Positions 1 through 8,247 of a stretch of DNA of 64,000 nucleotides are shown here, in pieces. The notes beneath the pieces are model-generated. The model worked only from the letters and a program-made list of their open reading frames with translations, did not search any database and had not been told where the DNA came from. The stretch is from contig NZ_CP082164.1 of the NCBI RefSeq assembly GCF_023101685.1, forward strand, positions 9,703,001 through 9,767,000, given 5' to 3'. Both the position numbers and the translations under genes were made by a program. Each line of letters begins with the position of its first letter. The stretch's first letter is position 1. This stretch comes from Bradyrhizobium sp. 186 (lineage in GTDB: Bacteria > Pseudomonadota > Alphaproteobacteria > Rhizobiales > Xanthobacteraceae).

Positions 1-446
1 GTCGAAGCTTCGGCCGTCGCAGGCTCCTCGGGCACAAATCCCTCAGCGAGCGTCGGATCGAGCAGGCGGTGCGTATAGTCAAAGGTCGGCCCGAGAATCT
101 GGCCGCCGGGAATGTCCTTGAAGGTCGACGACACCCGCCGCTGCACCCGCATCGCGCCGGTGTCGACCGGCTCGCTCGTGCCAAAGCGCGGCAGCGTGGC
201 GCGGAACGCGCGGACCAGGAAGATCGCCTCGATCAGGTCGCCCCGCGCCTGCTTGATCGCGAGCGCCGCGAGTTCGCGGTCATAGAGCGAGCCTTCGCTC
301 ATGACGCGGTCTACGGCCAGGCCAAGCTGTTCCGAGATCTGGTCGAGCGTGACTTCAGGCACACTCGGGTCACCGCGCCGCGCATTGGCGAGCAGGCGAT
401 GAGCGTTCTCGATGGCGCGTTCGCCGCCTTTGACCGCGACATACAT
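1..446 (-). CDS. phnI: PhnI, C-P lyase complex subunit (N-terminal part)
   Basis: The reverse strand encodes MYVAVKGGERAIENAHRLLA and continues as a typical PhnI N-terminus; the gene runs off the left edge, so about 148 residues are visible. PhnI with PhnG, PhnH and PhnL makes alpha-D-ribose 1-methylphosphonate 5-triphosphate from ATP and methylphosphonate (known for the family). The ATG at 444-446 lies 4 nt after the phnH stop, so phnGHI are one transcription unit. phnJ, phnK and phnL are expected further left but cannot be seen. Confidence 0.93.
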   Translation of the reverse strand, partial: MYVAVKGGERAIENAHRLLANARRGDPSVPEVTLDQISEQLGLAVDRVMSEGSLYDRELAALAIKQARGDLIEAIFLVRAFRATLPRFGTSEPVDTGAMRVQRRVSSTFKDIPGGQILGPTFDYTHRLLDPTLAEGFVPEEPATAEAS

Positions 447-450
447 GTGA

Positions 451-1059
451 CTAGCTTCCCTTGTTCGCGACACGCGCGGTACGCGGGATCGCAACCACGG
501 CATCATCGGCGACCAGCACCACGTCGATGCCGCGCGGAAACAGCGCCTCGTTGATGCGCAGCCGTTCGAACAGATCCGCCGGCCCGATCGTCGCATGGAG
601 CGTTGCGGCGCCGTCGATGCCCGGGCCACGCAGCTCGAAGCTGCGCCCGGCGTCCAGGCTGTCAACCTGGAGGATCAAGGTGGTCGAACGGTCCGGATAT
701 TCGTTGGTGCCGAGCGCGAGGCGCTCGAACCCCGGCAGCGCGGCGCCGTCGCTGATCAACGCAAAGCTCGCGATCGAGGAATCCTGGATGACCGGCGCGC
801 CGGTATGGAATTTTAGCCATTTCACGACGTCGGAGCTTTCCGACATCGGCGCGTCGAGCCAGAGCGGCGTATCGTGATCGAACAGCGTCAGCGCAATCGC
901 GGCCGTGCCGCGCATCATCGGTCCGGGCGCTCCCGCCATCGGCACGATGCGCTGGACCGAGCCCGGTCGCGCCATCGCATCCATGACCGAGCGAAAAGTC
1001 GATTGCGCCGACAAGACCTTGTCGACGAAACCCGGCGGCAGTTCCGCAATCGTGGTCAT
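451..1059 (-). CDS. phnH: PhnH, C-P lyase complex subunit
   Basis: The product is 202 aa, beginning MTTIAELPPGFVDKVLSAQS and matching PhnH in length and sequence character (RSVMDAMARPGS near the start; RGIDVVLVADDAVVAIPRT near the end). The frame is open further upstream, but the ATG at 1057-1059 gives the family length and sits 4 nt downstream of the phnG stop. PhnH is a structural subunit of the cytoplasmic PhnGHIJ core needed for phosphonate activation. The short gaps to phnG and phnI point to translational coupling in one operon. Confidence 0.95.
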   Translation of the reverse strand: MTTIAELPPGFVDKVLSAQSTFRSVMDAMARPGSVQRIVPMAGAPGPMMRGTAAIALTLFDHDTPLWLDAPMSESSDVVKWLKFHTGAPVIQDSSIASFALISDGAALPGFERLALGTNEYPDRSTTLILQVDSLDAGRSFELRGPGIDGAATLHATIGPADLFERLRINEALFPRGIDVVLVADDAVVAIPRTARVANKGS

Positions 1060-1063
1060 GGCC

Positions 1064-1519
1064 TCACCCCTCACCGCGCACCATGGTGTAAAAATCAACC
1101 TTCGTCGCGGCGGTCTCGGCCGCCGCCTGCTTGCGTCGCATCCTAAGCTGCTCGCGCAACGGCGCGATAACGTCCCGCTCGACGGCCACGCTAAAATCCC
1201 GCGACTGCACCAGTGCATCGCATAATGCGATCAGCCGCGCCTTCTCACTGTTGCGCCCGAGCGCGTAGCCGAAGCCGACCTCGCCGCTCGCAAGCCGCAC
1301 CGCGGCCCGCGACACCGTTGCTTCGCCCAGATTGAACGGCGCGCCGTCGCCGCCGACGCGACCGCGCAGCATGACGAGGCCATTTTCCGGCTCGCGCAGA
1401 TCCTGATGGTCGGGCAAAGAGAGAGTGCGGAGGCGAGCGGCGATCTCGCCCGCCTCCGCGTGCGCCAGCACGGCCATTGAGGCCTTGCGCTGGGCTTGCT
1501 GGTTGTTGTTCTGCGTCAC
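1064..1519 (-). CDS. phnG: PhnG, C-P lyase complex subunit
   Basis: The family core is clear: MAVLAHAEAGEIAARLRTLS, then GEATVSRAAVRLASGEVGFG and the C-terminal KVDFYTMVRGEG. A GTG start at 1517-1519 gives 151 aa, almost the same as E. coli PhnG (150 aa), and a GGTGGA Shine-Dalgarno-like stretch precedes it. The frame stays open to a TTG at 1567, but that codon lies inside the palindromic operator, and an ATG at 1475-1477 would cut the N-terminus short; the start is therefore a reasoned choice. It is the first gene of the phnGHI unit. Confidence 0.92.
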   Translation of the reverse strand: MTQNNNQQAQRKASMAVLAHAEAGEIAARLRTLSLPDHQDLREPENGLVMLRGRVGGDGAPFNLGEATVSRAAVRLASGEVGFGYALGRNSEKARLIALCDALVQSRDFSVAVERDVIAPLREQLRMRRKQAAAETAATKVDFYTMVRGEG

Positions 1520-1542
1520 CGAATCCACCGAACTTGTCGAAT

Positions 1543-1572
1543 TCAAGTTGTCTATGATAATAGACAACTTGA
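1543..1572. promoter_or_regulatory. Palindromic operator between phnG and phnF (probable PhnF site)
   Basis: A perfect inverted repeat has 13-bp arms TCAAGTTGTCTAT and ATAGACAACTTGA around a 4-nt GATA spacer. It sits 23 bp upstream of the chosen phnG start and 63 bp upstream of phnF. PhnF proteins are GntR/UTRA repressors that bind dyads in phn promoters. That this dyad is the PhnF site is inferred from symmetry and position. Confidence 0.75.
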
Positions 1573-1635
1573 TACGAGAATGCCATGACTGTTTCGTGAC
1601 AGAGGCGTGATTTCCGGGCTAGGCTGACCAGCGAT

Positions 1636-2367
1636 ATGAGCATGCAAGACATTGCCTCTTCGGGCGTCGCGCTGTGGCGCCTGGTTGCCGACGGCATCGA
1701 GCGCGGCATCGCTGACGGCCGCTTTGCCGCCGGCGAAAAGTTGCCGGGCGAAATGGAGATCGCCGAAACCTATCGCGTGAACCGCCACACGGTGCGGCGC
1801 GCGCTGGCCGCGCTTGCCGAGCGCGGCCTGGTGCGCGCCGAGCGCGGCAGCGGAACCTATGTCGAGGCCCAACGTCTCGCTTACCCGCTGCGCTCGCGTA
1901 CCCGCTTCTCCGAGATCGTCGGCGCCGGCGGCCGCGAGCCGCGCGGCCAGTTGATCGAGGCCTCCGAAGACGTCGCGACCCGCGAGCTCGCGCGGGAGCT
2001 TGGCCTGAAGGTCGGCGCACCGCTGGTCCGGATCGAGGCCATTCGCCTCGCCGACCGCACGCCGATCTGCGTCTCCACCACCTGGCTGTCAGCAGAACTG
2101 TTTCCGGGCGCGGGGGCTGTATTCGCGACGACGCGCTCCATGACGAAGTTGCTCGAGCATTACGGCGTCCGCGACTACCGCCGAGGCGCAACCCGCATCA
2201 CGGCCGGCATCGTGGACGCGACCGATGCCGCCCGGCTCGATCTCCTGCTCGGCCGGCCGATCCTGGTGGTCGACGCAACCGACCTCGATCTCGAAGGCAA
2301 GCCGCTGGTGATCAAGCACTCGCGCTTCGCCGCGGAGCGGGTGGAGTTTCTGGTGGAGAACGGGTGA
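1636..2367 (+). CDS. phnF: PhnF, GntR-family phosphonate regulator (HutC/UTRA type)
   Basis: The 243-aa product has an N-terminal winged helix-turn-helix (about residues 12-78; GEKLPGEMEIAETYRVNRHT, then RRALAALAERGLV) and a C-terminal UTRA ligand-binding domain (SRTRFSEIVGAGGREPRGQ; ending KHSRFAAERVEFLVENG). It is divergent from phnGHI across a 30-bp palindrome, the expected layout for an autoregulating repressor of phosphonate genes. The start is the ATG at 1636. It converges on phnE, with a strong hairpin repeat between the two genes. Confidence 0.92.
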   Translation: MSMQDIASSGVALWRLVADGIERGIADGRFAAGEKLPGEMEIAETYRVNRHTVRRALAALAERGLVRAERGSGTYVEAQRLAYPLRSRTRFSEIVGAGGREPRGQLIEASEDVATRELARELGLKVGAPLVRIEAIRLADRTPICVSTTWLSAELFPGAGAVFATTRSMTKLLEHYGVRDYRRGATRITAGIVDATDAARLDLLLGRPILVVDATDLDLEGKPLVIKHSRFAAERVEFLVENG

Positions 2368-2391
2368 GCGTGCGGCCACGCAGTCGGTGCA

Positions 2392-2540
2392 CCTCTCCCC
2401 TTGTGGGAGAGGTCGGATCGCATCGGAGATGCGATCCGGGTGAGGGGTCTCTCTCCGCGAGCGCCAACGCCTGTTTGAGTTCGCGGACAGAGACCCCTCA
2501 TCCGGTGCTTCGCGCCACCTTCTCCCACAAGGGGAGAAGG
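2392..2540. repeat. Rhizobiales-type intergenic palindromic repeat
   Basis: About 150 bp of nested inverted repeats. The ends are related (CTCTCCCCTTGTGGGAGAG and its near-complement CTTCTCCCACAAGGGGAGAAG), an inner pair GTGAGGGGTCTCT / AGAGACCCCTCAT encloses the centre, and a perfect GGATCGCATC/GATGCGATCC hairpin lies to the left. It occupies the space between convergent phnF and phnE and probably also ends transcription from both sides. Elements of this kind recur in Bradyrhizobium-type genomes (family knowledge). Confidence 0.8.
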
Positions 2541-2565
2541 AAGAGAGTCGCGACTCGCTCCTGAG

Positions 2566-3414
2566 CTACGCCACCGCCCGCCGGCCGATGATGGCGAAAC
2601 GGAGCTTCCCCGAGATGAAGTCGATCGCCGCGACCGCGACCAGAATCATCAGGATCAGGAACGACACTCTCTGCCATTCCAACACGCGGATCTGCTCGGC
2701 AAGCTGGAGCCCGATGCCGCCGGCGCCGACAATGCCGATGATGGTGGCCGAGCGCGTGTTCGATTCGATGAAATAGAGCACCTGGCCGGCAATCACCGGC
2801 AGCACCTGCGGCAGCAGACCGAAGCGGATCTCGTGCAGCGCGCTGCCGCCGGATGCGCGGATGCCCTCGACCTGTTTCTGGTCGGCGCCCTCGATTGCCT
2901 CGGAGAACAGCTTGCCGAAGGCACCGAAATCCGACACGGCGATGGCGAGCACGCCGGCGAACGGTCCGAGCCCGACCACGTTGATCCACACCAGCGCCCA
3001 GATCAGCGTGTCGATGCCGCGGATCGAATCGAGGAAGCGCCGGACCGGGAAGCGCAGGATCTTCGACGGCACCACGTTGCGGGCAGCAAGCAGGCTGACC
3101 GGGAGCGCGAACAGCGCGGCCAGCGTCGTGCCGAGCAGCGCGATCGAGAGGGTCTCGCCCAGCGCCTTCAGATAGATTGGCAGTGACGAGCCGGGATCCG
3201 GCGGGATCATCATCATGCTGATCCAGCCGAGCTCGCCGAGGCCGGCGAGGAAGCGCTGCGGCGAGAACTCGAGGTCAACCAAGCCGTACACCAGGATCGC
3301 GAATGCCGCGACGATCATCGCCGGCATTGCGAGCCGCGCCGAGGCCGGCCGGCCGAACACATCAGGATAGCGCGCGCGAACCTGCGCGGTGTCGACCTCC
3401 TGCGGCCTCGTCAC
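2566..3414 (-). CDS. phnE: PhnE-type phosphonate ABC transporter permease (second copy)
   Basis: The 282-aa inner-membrane permease has an N-terminal transmembrane segment (AMIVAAFAILVYGLVDL), several further hydrophobic helices and the permease coupling region near GADQKQVEGIRASGG / IVGAGGIGLQLAEQI. Its start overlaps the stop of the upstream phnE by 4 nt (ATGA type), so translation is probably coupled. Two PhnE permeases in tandem, likely forming a heterodimer with PhnC as ATPase, are common in Rhizobiales phosphonate importers. It is the last gene of phnCDEE. Confidence 0.93.
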   Translation of the reverse strand: MTRPQEVDTAQVRARYPDVFGRPASARLAMPAMIVAAFAILVYGLVDLEFSPQRFLAGLGELGWISMMMIPPDPGSSLPIYLKALGETLSIALLGTTLAALFALPVSLLAARNVVPSKILRFPVRRFLDSIRGIDTLIWALVWINVVGLGPFAGVLAIAVSDFGAFGKLFSEAIEGADQKQVEGIRASGGSALHEIRFGLLPQVLPVIAGQVLYFIESNTRSATIIGIVGAGGIGLQLAEQIRVLEWQRVSFLILMILVAVAAIDFISGKLRFAIIGRRAVA

Positions 3415-4295
3415 GTCCGAGCCTCCTTGCCGAACAGGCGGCCGCGCAGCCAGCCGGTGGTGATGTCAATGATGAAGACCGTGACGATGATGGTGAGCAG
3501 GATCGCGCTGACGTCCGAATAGTAGAATTTGCGGATGGCGACGACGAGCTCCTGGCCGATGCCGCCAGCGCCGACAAAACCCATCACGGAGGCTTCGCGG
3601 ACGTTGATCTCGAAGCGCAGCAGCGCGTAACTGGCGTAACCTGCGGTCACCTGCGGCAGGATGGCGAAGCGCATGCAGGCGAGCCAGCTCGCGCCGGTCG
3701 AACGGATACCCTCGACCGGCTTCATGTCGGCATTCTCGACGATCTCCGAGAACAGTTTTCCGAGCGCGCCGGTGCAATGGATCGCGATCGCCAGCACGCC
3801 GGCCATCGGGCCGAGCCCGAAGGCGATGACGAAGATCAGCGCGAAGACGATGCCGGGGACGGTGCGGGCGAATTCGAGCAGGCGCTGCACCACGAAGCGC
3901 AGCCAGGGCGCGGGCGAAGTGTTCTCGGCCGCGAAGAAGTTCAGAACAAAGGCGAAGGTCGCTCCGATCAGCGTGCCGACGTAGCTGATCAACAGGGTCT
4001 CGCCCAGCATCTTCAGCCATTTGCGCCAGCCCCACAGCCATTCGCCGACATCGGTCCAGACGCGCTGACCGTTGTCGAGCGTAAGGATGCGGTCGAAATA
4101 GCTGATGAAGTTGCCGAAATAGGCGAACAGCGTGCGCAAATTCACTTCTGCGCCGATCGCGGCAAGAAGGAGTGCAGCGGCGAAGATCACGACTCCCAAC
4201 AGGAGTCGGAGCCGCTTGCGCGCGACCGCCTGGCGATAGGCGGCGTTGAGCACGGCGAGCTGCTGCTCGGGGAGGATCGAAACCGCGACGGTCAT
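3411..4295 (-). CDS. phnE: PhnE-type phosphonate ABC transporter permease (first copy)
   Basis: The 294-aa product has a first transmembrane helix at about residues 32-50 (LLGVVIFAAALLLAAIGAE) and a permease domain in the C-terminal two-thirds ending in GFVGAGGIGQELVVAI and two more helices. The coupling-loop sequence MKPVEGIRSTGASW parallels that of the second PhnE (QKQVEGIRASGGSA), showing that the pair arose by duplication. It follows phnD after a 75-nt gap holding a stem-loop and overlaps the next phnE by 4 nt. Its role is phosphonate passage through the inner membrane. Confidence 0.93.
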   Translation of the reverse strand: MTVAVSILPEQQLAVLNAAYRQAVARKRLRLLLGVVIFAAALLLAAIGAEVNLRTLFAYFGNFISYFDRILTLDNGQRVWTDVGEWLWGWRKWLKMLGETLLISYVGTLIGATFAFVLNFFAAENTSPAPWLRFVVQRLLEFARTVPGIVFALIFVIAFGLGPMAGVLAIAIHCTGALGKLFSEIVENADMKPVEGIRSTGASWLACMRFAILPQVTAGYASYALLRFEINVREASVMGFVGAGGIGQELVVAIRKFYYSDVSAILLTIIVTVFIIDITTGWLRGRLFGKEART

Positions 4296-4327
4296 CTGGT
4301 CAGGAAAAGTGGTCGGTCAAAGAGAAA

Positions 4328-4351
4328 GAGCCGGGTCCATCGACCCGGCTC
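4328..4351 (-). terminator. Intercistronic stem-loop between phnD and phnE
   Basis: A perfect stem GAGCCGGGTC / GACCCGGCTC with a 4-nt loop, followed on the minus strand by a pyrimidine-rich TTTCTCTTT. It begins 19 nt after the phnD stop. Such hairpins after the binding-protein gene usually stabilise its mRNA or partly end transcription, giving more binding protein than permease; that role is inferred. Confidence 0.7.
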
Positions 4352-4370
4352 CAGTGCGTCGTCCCGAAAT

Positions 4371-5306
4371 TCAGGACGCCTTCTTCTTACGCAGTGCATC
4401 GACGAACTTGATCAGCTCGATCGTGCCATCCCAATCCTTGGTGGTAGCGGGATGAAAACCCTTCTTCTGGCCGTCTTGGAGACGATCGAAGGCCGCCTTG
4501 TCCTTGGCCGGCGCGTCGAAGAACGCCTTCGCGATCGCGGCCTTGGCCTCTTCCGGCAGATCGGAATTGTAGGCATAGGGGCCGTTGATGATCGGCGCCG
4601 ACTTGTGGATGATGCGGAAATCGTCCTTCTTCATCGCCGAGCCGTCGGCATTCTTCAACATGTTCTTGGTCAGCATCTGCGCCAGCGTGGAATCGTCATC
4701 GCTGGTCCACTGGTTGGCGGCGACGTCGACCGTGCCCTGCGCCAGCGCCAGGATCGCGTTCTCATGGCTGCCGGTGAAGACGACCTTGCTGAAATAGGTG
4801 TCGGCGTCCGCGATGCCCATCTTGTCGAGCTCGAAGCGCGGCACGTTGTTGCCCGAGGTCGAGTTCGGGTCGACGAGGCCGAGGTTCTTGCCCTTCAGCT
4901 GATCGACGCTCTTGTAGGGGCTGCTCGCCTTGACGAAGAACACCGAGTAATAACCGGTCGAGCCGTCGGCGTTGATGTCGTTGGCGAAGGCGTCGGTCTT
5001 GACGCTGGTCAGGCGGGCGCGGGCGAACGACGCCGAGCCATAGCTCGCGATATGAATGTTGCCGGCGCGCTGGCCTTCGATCACAGCAGCGTAGTCGTTG
5101 GCGATGCGCAGCGTGACCTTCACGCCCAATTCCTTGGAGAGATAGCTCATGAACGGCGCCCAGCGCTCGGTAACGCCCGAGGCGTTTTCCGCCGGAATGA
5201 CCGCGAAGGTCAGTTCGGGATATTTGGCTTTCCAGTCCTCGGCGGAGGCTGAAGTCGTGAACGCGAGCGCGGCGGCGCCGGCAAGAATGAGTCTGCGAGT
5301 GATCAT
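4371..5306 (-). CDS. phnD: PhnD, phosphonate-binding periplasmic protein
   Basis: The 311-aa product starts MITRRLILAGAAALAFTTSA with a signal peptide cleaved around ASA-ED, followed by the PhnD fold (ELTFAVIPAENASGVTERWA; DPNSTSGNNVPRFELDKMG; VVFTGSHENAILALAQGTVD). The ATG at 5304-5306 follows a GAGGG Shine-Dalgarno and the signal peptide starts there, so the open frame further upstream was not used. It binds phosphonates in the periplasm for the PhnCEE transporter. The gap to phnC is 62 nt. Confidence 0.95.
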   Translation of the reverse strand: MITRRLILAGAAALAFTTSASAEDWKAKYPELTFAVIPAENASGVTERWAPFMSYLSKELGVKVTLRIANDYAAVIEGQRAGNIHIASYGSASFARARLTSVKTDAFANDINADGSTGYYSVFFVKASSPYKSVDQLKGKNLGLVDPNSTSGNNVPRFELDKMGIADADTYFSKVVFTGSHENAILALAQGTVDVAANQWTSDDDSTLAQMLTKNMLKNADGSAMKKDDFRIIHKSAPIINGPYAYNSDLPEEAKAAIAKAFFDAPAKDKAAFDRLQDGQKKGFHPATTKDWDGTIELIKFVDALRKKKAS

Positions 5307-5368
5307 GATACCCTCTTCATCGGTTGGGTCGGTTGACGCAAAAATTGGCAACTACAGGTGCGGCGCGC

Positions 5369-6178
5369 TCAGGCGGCGGCCGCCGTTCCAAGCGCCGGAA
5401 TACCCTCGGGCGCCGGCACCGGCGTGCCGCCCATGACGTCGGCGGCTTCAAGGTCGTAGAGTTCGCGCGCAACATGATCGGTGAGCGCGGACGGCGCGCC
5501 GTCGAATACCACGCGGCCCGCGGCCATGCCGATCAGGCGGTCGCAATAGCTGCGCGCCAGATCGAGCGAATGCAAATTGCAGAGCACGGTGATGCCGAAG
5601 TGCTTGTTGATGCGCAGCAGCGCATCCATCACGATCTTGGTATTGCGCGGGTCGAGCGAAGCGATCGGCTCGTCGGCAAGGATGATATCGGGCTGCTGCA
5701 CCAGGGCGCGGGCGATCGCGACGCGCTGCTGCTGGCCACCGGAGAGCTGGTCGGCGCGCTGGGCTGCGAGCGAGGCGATATCGAACTGCTCGAGCGCCGA
5801 CATCGCCAGCGCCATGTCAGCCTCGGGCCAGGTCTGTGTGAGCGAACGCCAGGCCGGCATCGTCGCGAGACGCCCCATCAGGACGTTGGTGAGCACGTCG
5901 AGCCGGCCGACCAGGTTGAATTGCTGAAAAATCATCGCCGATCGCGCGCGCCACTGCCGCAGCTCCTTGCCGCGCAGCGCGGTGACGTCGATGCCATCGA
6001 ACAGGATGCGGCCCTGTGTCGGCGTCGCGAGGCGGTTGATGGTCCGCAGCAGGGTCGACTTGCCGGCGCCGGAGCGTCCGATCACACCGACGAAGCCGCC
6101 GGGGGCAACTTTAAATGAGGCATCGTCCACCGCGGCTTTTGCGCCGAAGCGGCACGTCAGACCTTCCACCACCAGCAT
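5369..6178 (-). CDS. phnC: PhnC, phosphonate ABC transporter ATPase
   Basis: The 269-aa ATPase has Walker A GRSGAGKS (residues about 34-41), signature LSGGQQQR, Walker B IILADEP and a switch histidine in CNLHSLDLA, where PhnC proteins usually have LHQVDLA-like sequence. It powers the PhnD/PhnE/PhnE importer from the cytoplasmic face. It is the first gene of phnCDEE, and a minus-strand Pho box lies 44 bp upstream of its ATG, consistent with phosphate-starvation control. Confidence 0.95.
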   Translation of the reverse strand: MLVVEGLTCRFGAKAAVDDASFKVAPGGFVGVIGRSGAGKSTLLRTINRLATPTQGRILFDGIDVTALRGKELRQWRARSAMIFQQFNLVGRLDVLTNVLMGRLATMPAWRSLTQTWPEADMALAMSALEQFDIASLAAQRADQLSGGQQQRVAIARALVQQPDIILADEPIASLDPRNTKIVMDALLRINKHFGITVLCNLHSLDLARSYCDRLIGMAAGRVVFDGAPSALTDHVARELYDLEAADVMGGTPVPAPEGIPALGTAAAA

Positions 6179-6221
6179 GCAGGACTCCAGAGTAGCTGGG
6201 ACCCACCGCTAACGCCGGCGC

Positions 6222-6239
6222 TTGACACTTGTGTGACAC
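6222..6239 (-). promoter_or_regulatory. Pho box for phnCDEE
   Basis: On the minus strand two 7-mers, GTGTCAC and GTGTCAA, are separated by 4 nt, giving the 11-bp periodicity of PhoB binding sites (consensus CTGTCAT repeated every 11 bp). It lies 44 bp upstream of phnC. PhoB activation under phosphate limitation is inferred from the pattern. Confidence 0.7.
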
Positions 6240-6276
6240 GCGCGCTGCGGTGCGGCGATCCTACACACCTCATCCC

Positions 6277-6305
6277 CTGTCATTGCTTCGTCATGACAAT
6301 GTCAT
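6277..6305 (+). promoter_or_regulatory. Triple-repeat Pho box for the acetyltransferase-phnM unit
   Basis: Three direct 7-mers, CTGTCAT, TCGTCAT and ATGTCAT, are each separated by 4 nt (exact 11-bp period), matching the PhoB consensus well. The site ends 47 bp before the ATG at 6353, the spacing expected when a Pho box replaces the -35 element. It also argues against the earlier in-frame starts at 6233 and 6293. Confidence 0.8.
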
Positions 6306-6352
6306 CAAGCCGCTCGAAGACGAGGCCCCGCCCTCGATCTTTCGGATGCAAC

Positions 6353-7036
6353 ATGGCCGCCAAGGCGCTCTCGGTCCAACCGACCATCGACCCCTCGGCG
6401 AAGCTGCTCGAGACCAGGCTCGGCGCCTATACCGAGGTCGGCGCGCGCACGATCCTGCATGAAGTGACGATGGGCGATTACTCCTATGTCGTGAACGACG
6501 CGCAGATCACCTACACCACCATCGGAAAATTCTGCTCGATCGCGGCAATGACCCGCATCAATCCCGGCAATCATCCGATGGACCGCGCTACCCAGGCGCA
6601 TTTCACCTATCGCTCGAGCGCCTACTTTCCCGGCGAGAGCGACGATACAGAATTCTTCGACTGGCGGCGCCAGCATTACGTCCATATCGGCCATGACGTC
6701 TGGATCGGCCACGGCGCGATCGTGCTGCCGGGCCGCAACATCGGCACCGGCGCGGTCATCGCCGCCGGTGCCATCGTCACCAAGGACGTGCCGGCCTACA
6801 GCATCGTCGCCGGCAATCCCGCGCGCATCGTGCGGCGGCGGTTCTCGGAAGAAATCGCCGGACGGCTCGCCAGGCTGGCCTGGTGGGATTGGGATCACGA
6901 CAAATTGCGTGAGGCACTGCCCGATTTCCGCAAGCTCGGGATTGAAGATTTTCTCTCGACATACGAAGCACGGGCGAATTCTCTCACTGGTTCTCTTACT
7001 GGTTCTCTTGCCAGCAAACGAAACGCGGTCGCGTGA
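6353..7036 (+). CDS. Phosphonate-locus hexapeptide-repeat acetyltransferase
   Basis: The 227-aa left-handed beta-helix transferase has hexapeptide turns ([60 protein letters not shown]) and the xenobiotic-acetyltransferase ending [11 protein letters not shown]. It belongs to the family found in phn operons (TIGR03308-like) and may acylate aminophosphonates or an intermediate; the substrate is not known here. The ATG at 6353 is preferred because the Pho box ends just upstream. The C-terminus carries a small LTGSLTGS duplication, and the stop overlaps the phnM start (GTGA). Confidence 0.88.
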   Translation: MAAKALSVQPTIDPSAKLLETRLGAYTEVGARTILHEVTMGDYSYVVNDAQITYTTIGKFCSIAAMTRINPGNHPMDRATQAHFTYRSSAYFPGESDDTEFFDWRRQHYVHIGHDVWIGHGAIVLPGRNIGTGAVIAAGAIVTKDVPAYSIVAGNPARIVRRRFSEEIAGRLARLAWWDWDHDKLREALPDFRKLGIEDFLSTYEARANSLTGSLTGSLASKRNAVA

Positions 7037-8229
7037 CAGATATTTTTCTTGAGGGTGGCCGGGCGCTGATCGGCTCGGAGCTTGTTGAAACTTCACTTGC
7101 CGTGTCCGGAACGGACATTGCGCAGGTCGATGCATCGCGCGGCCGCGCACGGCTCGCGATCGATGCGCGCAACCTGCTGGTCCTTCCCGGCATCGTCGAT
7201 CTGCACGGCGATTCCTTCGAGCGGCAGATGATGCCACGCGCCGGCGTCGACTTCCCGATCGACGTCGCGCTTGCCGACAGCGATCGCCAGGCGATCAGCA
7301 ACGGCATCACGACGGTGTTCCACGCCACGACCTGTTCGTGGGAGCCGGGCCTGCGCAGCGCCGACAATGCCCGGTGCCTGATGGAAGCGATCGAGCGCCA
7401 GCGTCCGCAATTCGCCGCCGACACCCGCTTCCATCTGCGGCACGAGACCTACAATCTCGACGCCGAAGAGGAGATCGGCCAGTGGCTCGCCGAAGGCCGC
7501 GTCGATGTGTTCGCCTTCAACGACCACATGGACGGCACGGTTGCCGACATGGCGAAGCCGCGCAAGCGTAACCGCATGGTGGAGCGCACCGGACTTTCCA
7601 GCGAGGAGTTTGACAGACTTGTCGAACGCGTGCTTTCGCGCGCCGGTGAAGTGCCGGCCTCAGTAGCGCGACTGGCCGCTGCGGCCCGTGCGGCCGAAGT
7701 GCAGATGCTCTCGCATGACGATGCGACGCCGGCGATGCGCCAGGCGTTTCGCGCCATGGGCGCGAGGATTGCCGAGTTTCCCGTCAACGAGGAGACGGCA
7801 CGGGATGCCGTGGCCGCCGGCGATGCCGTCGTCTACGGTGCGCCGAACGTCGTTCGCGGCGGCAGCCACACCGGCTGGACCAGGGCATCCGACATGATCG
7901 CCAAGGGCCTCTGCTCGGTGCTGGCATCGGACTATTACTATCCTGCGCCGCTGCTCGCGGCATTCCGCCTCGCCGCCGACGGCGTGCTGCCGCTGACGGA
8001 GGCCTGGAACCTGGTCTCCGCCGGGCCCGCGCTCGCAACCGGCCTTGCCGATCGTGGCGTCGTCGCGGAAGGACGCCGCGCCGACATTCTCCTGGTCGAC
8101 GACAGCGTGCCGCTGCGGCCGCGACTCATCGCGGTGATCGCCGCCGGAAAGCTCGCGCATCTGACTGATGCGACGCGGCTGCTCGGCATCACGGTGGCGA
8201 TGTCGCGCGAGCCTGTCATTGCGGCTTAA
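7033..8229 (+). CDS. phnM: PhnM, RPn triphosphate diphosphatase
   Basis: The 398-aa amidohydrolase starts at a GTG overlapping the preceding stop. PhnM motifs seen include [21 protein letters not shown] (metal-binding histidine region), [39 protein letters not shown] and [15 protein letters not shown]. The family cleaves alpha-D-ribose 1-methylphosphonate 5-triphosphate to the 5-phosphate plus diphosphate, the step before C-P lyase (PhnJ). It is co-transcribed with the acetyltransferase and followed after 18 nt by the DUF1045 gene. Confidence 0.95.
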   Translation: MTDIFLEGGRALIGSELVETSLAVSGTDIAQVDASRGRARLAIDARNLLVLPGIVDLHGDSFERQMMPRAGVDFPIDVALADSDRQAISNGITTVFHATTCSWEPGLRSADNARCLMEAIERQRPQFAADTRFHLRHETYNLDAEEEIGQWLAEGRVDVFAFNDHMDGTVADMAKPRKRNRMVERTGLSSEEFDRLVERVLSRAGEVPASVARLAAAARAAEVQMLSHDDATPAMRQAFRAMGARIAEFPVNEETARDAVAAGDAVVYGAPNVVRGGSHTGWTRASDMIAKGLCSVLASDYYYPAPLLAAFRLAADGVLPLTEAWNLVSAGPALATGLADRGVVAEGRRADILLVDDSVPLRPRLIAVIAAGKLAHLTDATRLLGITVAMSREPVIAA

Positions 8230-8247
8230 ACCGGTTATCTTCAGGCA

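Noticed and set aside
3303..5252. Long plus-strand open frame antisense to phnE and phnD
   Set aside because: Arg/Asp/Glu-rich shadow of the real minus-strand genes in GC-rich DNA; no domain and no ribosome site.
6983..7010. 12-bp tandem repeat (ACTGGTTCTCTT) near the acetyltransferase stop
   Set aside because: In-frame LTGS duplication at the protein tail; probably slippage without function.
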